Positions 8,626 to 14,888 of a DNA stretch of 20,339 bases are shown here, piece by piece; positions within the stretch are counted from its first letter, which is position 1; each line of letters begins with the position of its first letter. This DNA comes from Aurantimonadaceae bacterium (GTDB taxonomy: Bacteria; Pseudomonadota; Alphaproteobacteria; Rhizobiales; Rhizobiaceae). The stretch is from positions 1-20,339 of the forward strand of contig QIIJ01000097.1 of assembly GCA_003232595.1 (NCBI GenBank). Reading direction: 5' to 3'. Below the pieces are notes generated by a model. That model made no database searches, was not told where the DNA came from, and was given only the letters and a program-made list of their open reading frames with translations. Both the position numbers and the translations under genes were made by a program.

Positions 8626-8696
8626 AGTCTTCATGTGGAATTTAGGGATTGCACTTGTGGACTGATCTGGCCCCGGGTTTTCCGGGGCCTTTTTAT
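8626..8696 (+). ncRNA. Possible small RNA ending at an orphan terminator
   Basis: A TTGACT -35-like box at 8597-8602 lies about 70-90 bases before a strong intrinsic terminator (8669-8695), with no open reading frame between them. This spacing suits a 65-75-nt transcript. The expected -10 region (around 8620-8626, TTTCAG) is poor. The terminator could instead serve read-through from the P450 gene 200 bases upstream. The 5' end given is a guess from promoter spacing, and I do not recognise a known RNA family. Confidence 0.25.
8669..8695 (+). terminator. Strong Rho-independent terminator
   Basis: A perfect 8-bp stem (GGCCCCGG at 8669-8676 with CCGGGGCC at 8682-8689) and a 5-nt loop, followed by six T residues, oriented for rightward transcription. 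It lies 200 bases past the P450 stop and 245 bases before the next start. Confidence 0.85.
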
Positions 8697-8852
8697 TTCC
8701 AGTGTCTCAAGAGTTTTTCCAAAGCATACAATCCCCAATTTGCCTGAAATGCAGATCACGTCAATAGCTTTGTTGTTGGAGTAGTTTTCTGTATAGCCTC
8801 CCGGGCAAATTCTCAAACTCGTTATTGGTTTATCGGAATTGATGCCAGTTAA

Positions 8853-8869
8853 TTAACTCAGGTTTTACC
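8853..8869 (+). promoter_or_regulatory. CtrA-like binding site upstream of the receiver gene
   Basis: TTAA-CTCAGGT-TTTACC matches the CtrA consensus TTAA-N7-TTAA(C) except for one T in the second half. It lies 72 bases before the receiver-protein start. The same TTAA-N7-TTTACC pattern recurs upstream of the FlbD-like gene. Confidence 0.45.
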
Positions 8870-8940
8870 CTATTTGTAAGGAAATTATTCAGCAAACTGC
8901 GATAGAGTTACAACCTGCAATTGGCGATCTGGAGATCAAA

Positions 8941-9330
8941 ATGAAGAGCTGCATGATACTGGATGATTCCAGTGTAATTCGTAAAGTGGCACGTCGAATT
9001 CTTGAAAATGCCGGCTGCACCGTCTTTGACGCCATTGATGGCGAAGAGGCGCTTTTATTGTGCCGGGGTAAAATGCCGGATGCTATCATTGTTGACTGGA
9101 CCATGCCCGGGATGTCAGGAATTGAGTTCATCAGTGCATTCAGTGAAACTTTTGGTGAACTGGCCGAAAACACAGCGTTGATTTATTGCACCTACGAAAT
9201 GGATGTGCCAGCAATGGCGCGGGCAAAACGCGCCGGTGCCACACACTTTATCATGAAACCATTTGATCAACGAACCATGTTGGAAAAACTGGCGGACGCA
9301 GGCTTGATGTCAACTGATGTGGCCGCATAG
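8941..9330 (+). CDS. Single-domain response regulator (CheY-like receiver)
   Basis: A 129-residue protein made only of a receiver domain. The acidic pocket is D8/D9 (I-L-D-D-S-S), the phosphoacceptor D52 (I-I-V-D-W-T-M-P-G-M-S-G), the switch Thr T84 and the conserved Lys K106 (M-K-P-F-D). With no output domain it must act by protein contact or as a phosphate relay partner. It is convergent with ctrA, with a shared terminator hairpin between them. Its promoter region has a CtrA-like site, so a role in the CtrA phosphorelay or in motility is plausible. The sequence alone does not distinguish DivK-, CpdR- or CheY-type function; R-K-V-A-R-R-I-L-E-N-A-G after the first aspartates is CheY-like. Confidence 0.93.
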   Translation: MKSCMILDDSSVIRKVARRILENAGCTVFDAIDGEEALLLCRGKMPDAIIVDWTMPGMSGIEFISAFSETFGELAENTALIYCTYEMDVPAMARAKRAGATHFIMKPFDQRTMLEKLADAGLMSTDVAA

Positions 9331-9340
9331 TTCAAGTCAC

Positions 9341-9370
9341 AAAAAACCCGCCTATATTTCAAAGCGGGTT
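9341..9370 (-). terminator. Terminator of ctrA
   Basis: The stem AACCCGC (9345-9351) pairs with GCGGGTT (9364-9370) across a 12-nt loop. Read leftward, the stem runs into six T residues, placing a good intrinsic terminator 34-63 bases after the ctrA stop. Read rightward it lacks a T tract, so it is a weaker end for the receiver gene. Confidence 0.8.
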
Positions 9371-9403
9371 CTATCTAAATAAGATTAGCGGATGCAACTT
9401 GGT

Positions 9404-10105
9404 CTATGCGCTTTCGCGCAGTTCATTTTCTTCAGGTTCGCGTAGAACATATCCACGACCCCACACCGTTTCAATGTAGTTTCTGCCGCCGGTTGCCGAT
9501 GCGAGTTTCTTGCGCAGTTTGCAAATGAAGACATCGATAATCTTCAATTCCGGTTCGTCCATACCGCCATAAAGGTGATTGAGGAACATTTCCTTTGTTA
9601 ACGTGGTTCCTTTCCGCAATGACAGCAGTTCCAGCATCTGGTATTCCTTGCCGGTCAAATGCACTCGTTGGCCATTCACTTCAACAGTTTTGGCATCGAG
9701 ATTGACTTTCAGATCGCCGGTATTGATGACTGATTCGGCGTGCCCTTTTGAACGACGTACAATGGCGTGAATACGCGCAACCAACTCGTCCTTGTGAAAG
9801 GGTTTGGTCATATAATCATCAGCGCCAAATCCCAAACCGCGTACTTTATCCTCAATGCCGGCCATGCCGGAAAGGATAAGAATTGGCGTCTTGATTTTGG
9901 AAAGGCGCAAGGTGCGAAGGACTTCATAGCCCGACATATCCGGTAAATTCAAATCAAGCAGGATGATGTCATAATCATATAATTTGCCGAGATCGACACC
10001 CTCTTCACCCAAATCCGTTGTATAGACATTGAAGCTCTCGGATTTGAGCATCAATTCAATACTTTGAGCGGTCGCGCTGTCGTCTTCAATCAGCAACACT
10101 CGCAT
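9404..10105 (-). CDS. ctrA: Cell cycle response regulator CtrA
   Basis: A 233-residue OmpR-class DNA-binding response regulator, the master regulator of cell cycle, division and flagellar genes in alphaproteobacteria. The start M-R-V-L-L-I-E-D-D-S-A-T-A-Q-S-I-E-L-M-L and phosphoacceptor D51 (I-I-L-L-D-L-N-L-P-D-M-S-G) are hallmarks of CtrA. The winged-helix part has the CtrA signature L-T-G-K-E-Y-Q-M-L-E-L-L-S-L-R-K-G-T-T-L and G-G-M-D-E-P-E-L-K-I-I-D-V-F. The C-terminus after G-R-G-Y-V-L-R-E-P ends in R-E-S-A; hydrophobic C-terminal residues mark CtrA for ClpXP in Caulobacter. The ATG at 10105 has GGGGA upstream; the frame extends 15 codons further but those are not part of CtrA. Upstream are TTAACCAT and several GANTC sites, fitting autoregulation and CcrM methylation control. 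Confidence 0.98.
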   Translation of the reverse strand: MRVLLIEDDSATAQSIELMLKSESFNVYTTDLGEEGVDLGKLYDYDIILLDLNLPDMSGYEVLRTLRLSKIKTPILILSGMAGIEDKVRGLGFGADDYMTKPFHKDELVARIHAIVRRSKGHAESVINTGDLKVNLDAKTVEVNGQRVHLTGKEYQMLELLSLRKGTTLTKEMFLNHLYGGMDEPELKIIDVFICKLRKKLASATGGRNYIETVWGRGYVLREPEENELRESA

Positions 10106-10601
10106 TTTATTCCCCTTTATCTCCGGTTTGCACGTGGAGAACAGCCCCATATTTCGGGCGGTTTGTGCCGGTTATTACGTGTGACATCAAACTGCCACTT
10201 AATGGTTAACAAAATATAATTCCTTTTGGCAAGGTGTAATATCCTGTTCAAACGAATTCATCCATCATATTGAGATTAATCAATGAATCTGATTCCGAAT
10301 GAATTAACCTTTTACATGAAGAACCAGCAGCAAGTGATTCTTCAAGCAGTGCAGATTGTACCTGAACCATTATATTCTTGAATATTGGCACGTTCCAAAC
10401 TGTTACCGCATGATTAACGCTGTAGGTAAACGAAAGGTTACTAATTTCCAATTCTTCGCAATTTGTTGCGGCAAATACTCCAGATCGAATCAAAAATTCA
10501 TATTCAGCAACAATTTTATCGGAATTGTGACAATCTTAATCAATTCGGGCCAAGGTGAAGTTTGTAATTGAGTATCACGCTGTTTGCGGGAGTATTGAGT
10601 A
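10106..10601. other. Divergent ctrA / fliJ-like regulatory region with GANTC sites
   Basis: A 496-base AT-rich region between the divergent ctrA and FliJ-like genes, with no credible protein gene. It has four GANTC (CcrM methylation) sites at 10285-10289, 10291-10295, 10336-10340 and 10487-10491; the first two are separated by one base. CtrA-type half sites are TTAACCAT on the minus strand (10202-10209) and TTAACC on the plus strand (10304-10309). Exact promoters could not be fixed by eye. Its length suggests several ctrA promoters, as known in other alphaproteobacteria. Confidence 0.55.
10202..10209 (-). promoter_or_regulatory. CtrA half-site upstream of ctrA
   Basis: TTAACCAT on the ctrA strand, about 97 bases before the ctrA start, inside GTTAACCATTAAG. 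It matches the first half of the CtrA consensus. The second half at the usual 7-base spacing is not clear. Confidence 0.35.
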
Positions 10602-11006
10602 ATGAAGTCGCGTGAAAGTTTGCTTCGATTGAAGCGTTTCCAGGTGGAAGAAAAGCGCCGCCAGTTTGCCCAGATTGAAACAATGATCGGAGATTTTGAC
10701 CGGATGTGCGCCGATCTGGATTCCCAGATTGCATTTGAGGAAAAGAAGGCGGGGATTAGTGATGTAGATCACTTTGCCTACCCGACATTTGCCAAAGCTG
10801 CACGTCAACGGCGTGAAAACCTGCAAGGATCGGTTGCAGGTCTCAAGGACCAGATGACAGCCGCCGAAATTTCCCTGGAAGAAGCTGAAGAAGAACTGAA
10901 AAAAGCGGAAATGCTGGACCAACGTGATGGTGGCAAGGGCCGTGAGGCGATAAACCTCGAACGCCAGCAACATGAAGCGGAACAACGCCGCTCGATGATC
11001 GGTTAA
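10602..11006 (+). CDS. fliJ: FliJ-like flagellar export protein
   Basis: A 134-residue, almost wholly helical and highly charged protein with heptad-like coiled coil, expected to act in the cytoplasm at the flagellar type III export apparatus. The start M-K-S-R-E-S-L-L-R-L-K-R-F-Q-V-E-E-K-R-R-Q, followed by I-E-T-M-I, D-L-D and H-F-A-Y-P, corresponds to the FliJ-like protein that sits divergent from ctrA in many Rhizobiales. The length suits FliJ (about 130-150). It has its own terminator. Assignment rests on N-terminal pattern, coiled coil and neighbourhood; FliJ sequences vary widely, so the exact chaperone role is inferred. Confidence 0.8.
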   Translation: MKSRESLLRLKRFQVEEKRRQFAQIETMIGDFDRMCADLDSQIAFEEKKAGISDVDHFAYPTFAKAARQRRENLQGSVAGLKDQMTAAEISLEEAEEELKKAEMLDQRDGGKGREAINLERQQHEAEQRRSMIG

Positions 11007-11033
11007 TACAAATCCGCTTGGTATTTTGGGCTC

Positions 11034-11066
11034 AAGGCTCCTGGCAGTCGCTTTGGAGCCTTTTTC
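11034..11066 (+). terminator. Rho-independent terminator after fliJ-like gene
   Basis: The stem AAGGCTCC (11034-11041) pairs perfectly with GGAGCCTT (11055-11062) over a 13-nt loop, with a run of T from 11061 to 11065. It lies 28 bases past the stop. Confidence 0.85.
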
Positions 11067-11149
11067 TGTTGTAATATACGGGGAAGTTAATATTCTAAGT
11101 AGACAGAAATGGTACGTTTGATATTCGAAGCTACAGCGACACAGCAGTT

Positions 11150-11593
11150 ATGACCAGTCTTGTAATTTCGACTGCCCTTCTTGCTTCAGCAATTTTTTTC
11201 GGCCTCGGCATAACACTCCCACTGGTGCAGTTCGACAAATTCTATTTCTTTTCAGAATCCCCCTCCCTGCTTGAACTGGTTGTCACTTTGTGGCGGGAAG
11301 GGCAGGGTTGGATTGCTTTTCTGGTGGTGTTTTTCTCAATTGGAATGCCTTTGCTGAAAATGGTGATTGTTTTCAATTCAGCAGTCAAAAGGAATAACGA
11401 AACCCTTCCTCATTGGCTTTCCTATCTGTCAAAATGGTCGATGATGGATGTGGTGCTGGTCGCGCTTGTGATATTTGGTGCCAAGACATCCGGTGTGGCC
11501 ACCGCAATTGCACAGCCGGGCATATGGTTTTACGCCGGTGCTGCCCTGCTAAGTGTCGTTGCAGCTGAACTGCTAAAATTCAACCGGGGTTAA
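11150..11593 (+). CDS. PqiA-family (paraquat-inducible protein A) membrane protein
   Basis: A 147-residue inner-membrane protein with four hydrophobic helices (about 3-25, 53-76, 96-115 and 125-143). Family marks are L-P-L-V-Q-F-D-K-F-Y-F-F-S with P-S-L-L-E-L after helix 1, P-L-L-K-M-V-I-V, and L-S-K-W-S-M-M-D-V-V-L-V-A-L-V-I-F with K-T-S-G in helix 3. It is a single PqiA domain, whereas PqiA of enterobacteria has two and partners the MCE protein PqiB. No MCE gene is nearby, so a lipid-transport role here is unproven. It follows the fliJ-like terminator and so has its own promoter; no strong ribosome site precedes the ATG. It converges on the FlbD-like gene, with only 10 bases between the stops. 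Confidence 0.85.
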   Translation: MTSLVISTALLASAIFFGLGITLPLVQFDKFYFFSESPSLLELVVTLWREGQGWIAFLVVFFSIGMPLLKMVIVFNSAVKRNNETLPHWLSYLSKWSMMDVVLVALVIFGAKTSGVATAIAQPGIWFYAGAALLSVVAAELLKFNRG

Positions 11594-11603
11594 GTTTTGG
11601 AAT

Positions 11604-12161
11604 TTACGATAAAAGTTTACCAGTCATTGGGGCATACTCCGAATACTGCGCATGCCGTGGCCGCGGTGCTGCAACCGTACAGCCTTCGGCGGAATATTGC
11701 TGCAATTTACTCCTGAGTGTACGGCTTGAAATACCCAGAATATCAGCAGCAAATGTTCGATTTCCGCCGCAATGGGTCAATGTTTGCAGTATCAGGGATT
11801 TTTCCATCTCCAAAAGGCTCTGACCCAGCCTCAATGGTTCGCTCTCATCGCCTATCCACGCGGACGAATTATATTTTCGGCTGATACCTTGCTGATTGAC
11901 ACTGTCACTTGAGTCTGATTGCAGCATCTTTGGAAGCCCGCTTCCGTGTTTGACAAAATTGGCCGCCAGTACATCCATATCGACCCCTGTGCTGCAAATA
12001 ACAATATCCGCTATCAGCCCGGCAGCAATTTCCTCTAATGCCAAACTTGTATCCTTGCAAAACACTATATTATCGCTGGAATTAATTTCATTAAACTCTT
12101 CGCCCGCAAAACGGCTTGCCCCGGAGCCTGATCGAAAATCACCAACAATCAAAACCTGCAT
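11604..12161 (-). CDS. FlbD-like regulator lacking the AAA+ domain (Fis-type HTH)
   Basis: A 185-residue protein. The C-terminal part (about 111-160) is a Fis-type DNA-binding domain: L-L-E-M-E-K-S-L-I-L-Q-T-L-T-H-C-G-G-N-R-T-F, then A-A-D-I-L-G-I-S-S-R-T-L-R-S-K-L. It closely resembles the C-terminus of the flagellar activator FlbD of Caulobacter. The N-terminal 80 residues (M-Q-V-L-I-V-G-D, later A-D-I-V-I-C-S-T-G-V-D) look like an atypical receiver without a clear phosphoacceptor pocket. A Ser/Asn/Gln-rich linker joins the two. The sigma-54-contacting AAA+ ATPase (about 240 residues, GAFTGA) is absent, so it cannot act as a classical sigma-54 activator; repression or co-regulation is inferred. 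The ATG at 12161 has AGGGA 8 bases upstream. Nearness to ctrA and fliJ, plus a CtrA-like site in front, supports a flagellar/cell-cycle role. Confidence 0.75.
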   Translation of the reverse strand: MQVLIVGDFRSGSGASRFAGEEFNEINSSDNIVFCKDTSLALEEIAAGLIADIVICSTGVDMDVLAANFVKHGSGLPKMLQSDSSDSVNQQGISRKYNSSAWIGDESEPLRLGQSLLEMEKSLILQTLTHCGGNRTFAADILGISSRTLRSKLQQYSAEGCTVAAPRPRHAQYSEYAPMTGKLLS

Positions 12162-12249
12162 AATTTGTCCCTGATATTCCTGTTTGAACTGTCCAAAAGA
12201 ACGGTACCTATCAGACACCTTTCTGTTGGCAGGAATACTGGATGATTAT

Positions 12250-12266
12250 GGTAAACCAGCCGTTAA
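12250..12266 (-). promoter_or_regulatory. CtrA-like binding site upstream of the FlbD-like gene
   Basis: On the minus strand TTAA-CGGCTGG-TTTACC lies 89 bases before the start. It differs from the CtrA consensus TTAA-N7-TTAACC by one base and is identical in both halves to the site at 8853-8869. Confidence 0.45.
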
Positions 12267-12305
12267 TACGAATGGCCGGCAATTGAATTTGGTCGCGATA
12301 TTTGT

Positions 12306-13808
12306 TCATTCCAATTTGTGGACAGGTAGAATATCGATAGCTAATTCGGTTGCAGCATTGGCCTTATGGTAGAAACCACCTTTTGTTTCATCCCTTAAAT
12401 AAGCATCCGAATACTCAATCGCATGGTTTGCCACCAGCTCGACGGCGTTGATTATATGCGAGACCGTCGCCTCATCCATCAGATAGTTGAAATTCAGCCT
12501 AACCCAGCCAGGTTTCTGGAATTCGTCTCCGGCAAGAACATCGGCTCGAATGCTCTCGGATTCGGAACGTTCAACTCCCAAAAGCCGATGACCGTAAGGC
12601 CCTGCGCAGACACAGCCGCCGCGAGCCTGTACTCCCGTCAGGTCACTCAGTAGTTTGGTAATCAACTGGTGATGTACATAACCTCCACAATCATCGCGAA
12701 CAATAAAAGAGAAAATTGGCAGACGTTCCGAAAACCCGGTGCCGAGCAGTTTTATTTTGGGGTTTTTTTGCCACACATGCAAAGCCAGATCAGAAAATTC
12801 TTTATCGCGTTTCAATATCTGTTCTGTTCCAACCGCCTCTTTGACCAGGAACACAAGCGCTGCGCGGATATCCCCGACAACATTTGGTGTTCCAGCTTCC
12901 TCTCGCTCAATCAAACTGTCAAAATAGTCATGGGCCCAGGGGGAAACGTAGGAAACCGAACCACCGCCAGGCCATGTGGGCCGCTCTGCCCGCACCATGG
13001 ATTTCCTGACAATCAAAAGGCCGGAAGCACCTGGTCCACCGGGAAATTTATGTGGCGATAAAAATATTGCATCCTTTTCCAAACCGGTACCGGGATTCAT
13101 GTCTAACGGCAAATAGGGTCCACCGCCCGCATAGTCCCAAAATGCAAGCGCATTATGGCGTTTGAGGATCCGGGTTATGGAATCAACATCGCTGACAATA
13201 CCGGTAACGTTTGATGCAGCGGAAAACGCCCCGATTTTGAGTGGCCTTCGATCACAGGCGATCAGGTGCTCTTCCAGTGCAGCAAGGTCGGGGCCACCTT
13301 CCGGCCCCTCTTCAATTTCAATGATTTCCGCACCACTCTCCCGCCACGGGAGTATGTTGGAATGATGTTCGTATGGGCCAATAAATACCACAGGCGTGTT
13401 TTGAACCGCGCCCAATCTGGCTGTATCCGCAAGTTCTGCAACACCACAAAGGGCTACTGTACGATTTATTGCTGATGTTGCGCCTGAACCTGAAAAAATA
13501 ACAGAACAATCATCACCCGCATTGGTTATTCTGGCAATGGCAGTGCGCGCCTCTTCGCGCATGCGGGTCATGACAGCACCGCAATGGGATGCTTCAGTGT
13601 GGGAATTCGCATAATAGGGCAGAACTTGTTCCTGAATAAAGTCTTCAACCTGGCACAATGCCCGCCCGGACGCGGTGTAATCCGCATAAATCAGGTTTTT
13701 ACGGCCAAACGGTGTGGCGAATTCAATACCTTCGCCAATCAGACCTTTTCGGAGCCTTGTTATGATATCTGCGGAATCAAGACTTTTTCGGAATTGATCA
13801 ATGCTCAT
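12306..13808 (-). CDS. Class V aminotransferase-fold PLP enzyme (cysteine desulfurase-like)
   Basis: A 500-residue soluble PLP enzyme of fold type I. Visible marks are Y-A-D-Y-T-A-S-G-R-A (41-50), the cofactor-contacting G-S-G-A-T-S-A-I-N (107-115), E-H-H-S-N (147-151) for ring stacking, F-W-D-Y-A-G-G-G (223-230), and the Schiff-base lysine K254 in S-P-H-K-F-P-G-G-P-G. Near the C-terminus R-G-G-C-V-C-A-G-P-Y-G-H (396-407) places cysteines 399 and 401 where cysteine desulfurases carry the persulfide cysteine. It is longer than IscS/SufS (about 400). Sulfur transfer is therefore likely but not certain; related enzymes include epimerases and lyases. The ATG at 13808 has AGAGGG 6 bases upstream and agrees with family starts; the frame stays open 28 codons further. 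Confidence 0.86.
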   Translation of the reverse strand: MSIDQFRKSLDSADIITRLRKGLIGEGIEFATPFGRKNLIYADYTASGRALCQVEDFIQEQVLPYYANSHTEASHCGAVMTRMREEARTAIARITNAGDDCSVIFSGSGATSAINRTVALCGVAELADTARLGAVQNTPVVFIGPYEHHSNILPWRESGAEIIEIEEGPEGGPDLAALEEHLIACDRRPLKIGAFSAASNVTGIVSDVDSITRILKRHNALAFWDYAGGGPYLPLDMNPGTGLEKDAIFLSPHKFPGGPGASGLLIVRKSMVRAERPTWPGGGSVSYVSPWAHDYFDSLIEREEAGTPNVVGDIRAALVFLVKEAVGTEQILKRDKEFSDLALHVWQKNPKIKLLGTGFSERLPIFSFIVRDDCGGYVHHQLITKLLSDLTGVQARGGCVCAGPYGHRLLGVERSESESIRADVLAGDEFQKPGWVRLNFNYLMDEATVSHIINAVELVANHAIEYSDAYLRDETKGGFYHKANAATELAIDILPVHKLE

Positions 13809-14226
13809 TTTTGCCCTCTTTGGTAAAGTAGACCCCGGCTTTGTTGGTAAATCATCGCTGATTTCCAAAAAACGGATATCGAACACTACCAAATTTTGGA
13901 TTTAGTTTTTAGCCAATTTTTTGTTACGTTACAGTTTATTTGGGACAATTTTACTAATTTTATTAAATAATTCGATCAATTTCACATTGTTGATTTTTAT
14001 TACCGGAAACATTTAAAAATACTCATTTATCACCTGCGCTTTCAGGAGCAAATTCTAAAAATAGTGTACCAAGTTTGATAAGCCACACAGGTTGATTGCG
14101 GCTACTTAGAGCACTTCCGGCCTGATTTAGCTCCATCAAGTGGGTCAAATCAGGTCGGAAGTGCTCTAATTCCTACCGCCACTAAAACAATCGAGGTAAC
14201 GATTTGTTGCCAGTGTACTGCATCCC
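13809..14226. other. AT-rich intergenic region with a long inverted repeat
   Basis: These 418 bases hold no credible protein gene. The part from about 13890 to 14060 is strongly AT-rich and should contain the leftward promoter of the PLP-enzyme gene, but I could not fix -35/-10 boxes confidently. A 23-bp inverted repeat lies at 14106-14169. Confidence 0.6.
14106..14169. repeat. 23-bp inverted repeat (REP/terminator-like palindrome)
   Basis: The left arm 14106-14128 begins TTAGAGCACTTCCGG, and the right arm 14147-14169 ends CGGAAGTGCTCTAA. The arms pair over 23 positions with a single G-T mismatch (14120/14155), around an 18-nt loop. It starts 58 bases past the stop of the DsbA-like gene. Intergenic palindromes bounded by TTAGAGC...GCTCTAA are common repeats in Rhizobiales genomes (known in general, not tested here). 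It could end transcription of the nfu unit or form part of a dispersed repeat family. No second copy was seen in this window. Confidence 0.8.
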
Positions 14227-14853
14227 TCACATTTTTGGCCAGCTGTTTTCAAATGGTCGATGCAATGCGCGCTCAACAAGCTCCAGATGATCCTGCCCGT
14301 AAAACATGTCGCCATCTACAACGTAGGTCGGAGAGCCGAACATTGAGCGTTCGATCGCATCTGCCGTATTTTTCTGGTAGATGGCAATCACATCCGGTGT
14401 TCCGGCGAGCTTAAACACAATCTGCGGGTCCACTCCCGCTGATGATATCAACGAGGCCAATGTGGATTTATCGGCGAGGTCCGCATGATCCCGCCAGTGG
14501 GCTTCCATCATGATGTGGGCCAGTTTATCTATGTTGAGACCTTGCCCGGCCGCTGCTATCAATACAGTGTTTGCCAGGGTTATGTTATTGCGATGATTTT
14601 CAGGAATGCCTCCTTTGAAACCCACCTGCCGATATTCTGCCCACCGTTCAATCTCACGTCCGAAATAATAATTGCTGTGAGCCCTGCTGCGATCGCGAAA
14701 GTTTTCCGGATTCGCAGCAGCTACTACGGCATTCAAATTCATTGGCTTATGGACCAACTGCCGTCCTGCAGTGTCAGCAATCTCCATCAATCGCATTGAT
14801 CCCAAATAGGCAAACGCTGAATGTGCCGAATAGAAATACTCGATATCAGCCAT
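14227..14853 (-). CDS. DsbA-fold 2-hydroxychromene-2-carboxylate isomerase-like protein
   Basis: A 208-residue thioredoxin/DsbA-like protein of the HCCA isomerase (kappa-class GST-like) family. The N-terminus I-E-Y-F-Y-S-A-H-S-A-F-A-Y-L-G-S has Ser12 where the family's active-site Ser sits, and no CxxC. The C-terminal F-G-S-P-T-Y-V-V-D-G-D-M-F-Y-G-Q-D-H-L-E-L-V is the usual cis-Pro and G-Q-D-R-L motif. NahD-type members isomerise a naphthalene breakdown intermediate using glutathione, but many chromosomal homologues have unknown substrates, and no aromatic degradation genes are near. The ATG at 14853 has GGAG upstream and gives the normal family length; longer in-frame starts would run into nfu. 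It lies 35 bases after nfu on the same strand, so it is probably co-transcribed. Confidence 0.86.
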   Translation of the reverse strand: MADIEYFYSAHSAFAYLGSMRLMEIADTAGRQLVHKPMNLNAVVAAANPENFRDRSRAHSNYYFGREIERWAEYRQVGFKGGIPENHRNNITLANTVLIAAAGQGLNIDKLAHIMMEAHWRDHADLADKSTLASLISSAGVDPQIVFKLAGTPDVIAIYQKNTADAIERSMFGSPTYVVDGDMFYGQDHLELVERALHRPFENSWPKM

Positions 14854-14888
14854 ATTAGCGCTCCGGCATTGAGTTTGGGAAATACCGC

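Larger units (their letters stand above)
8469..8940. other. Intergenic stretch with hairpin, orphan terminator and CtrA-like site
   Basis: No convincing protein gene is seen in these 472 bases. Close after the P450 stop is a hairpin (CTGCCTG at 8478-8484 with CAGGCAG at 8506-8512) without a T tract, which may help end the P450 message. Further on are a TTGACT box (8597-8602), a strong terminator (8669-8695) and a CtrA-like site (8853-8869). Confidence 0.6.

Noticed and set aside
10106..10150. A 15-codon N-terminal extension of CtrA
   Set aside because: Known CtrA proteins start at M-R-V-L-L-I-E-D-D, and the GGGGA ribosome site directly precedes that ATG; the extension lies within the leader.
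10412..10428. TTAA-CGCTGTA-GGTAAA as another CtrA site
   Set aside because: The second half is inverted relative to the direct-repeat CtrA consensus, so it does not fit the known binding mode.
13809..13892. A 28-residue N-terminal extension of the PLP enzyme
   Set aside because: The ATG at 13808 has a good AGAGGG site at normal spacing, and the extension has no family similarity.
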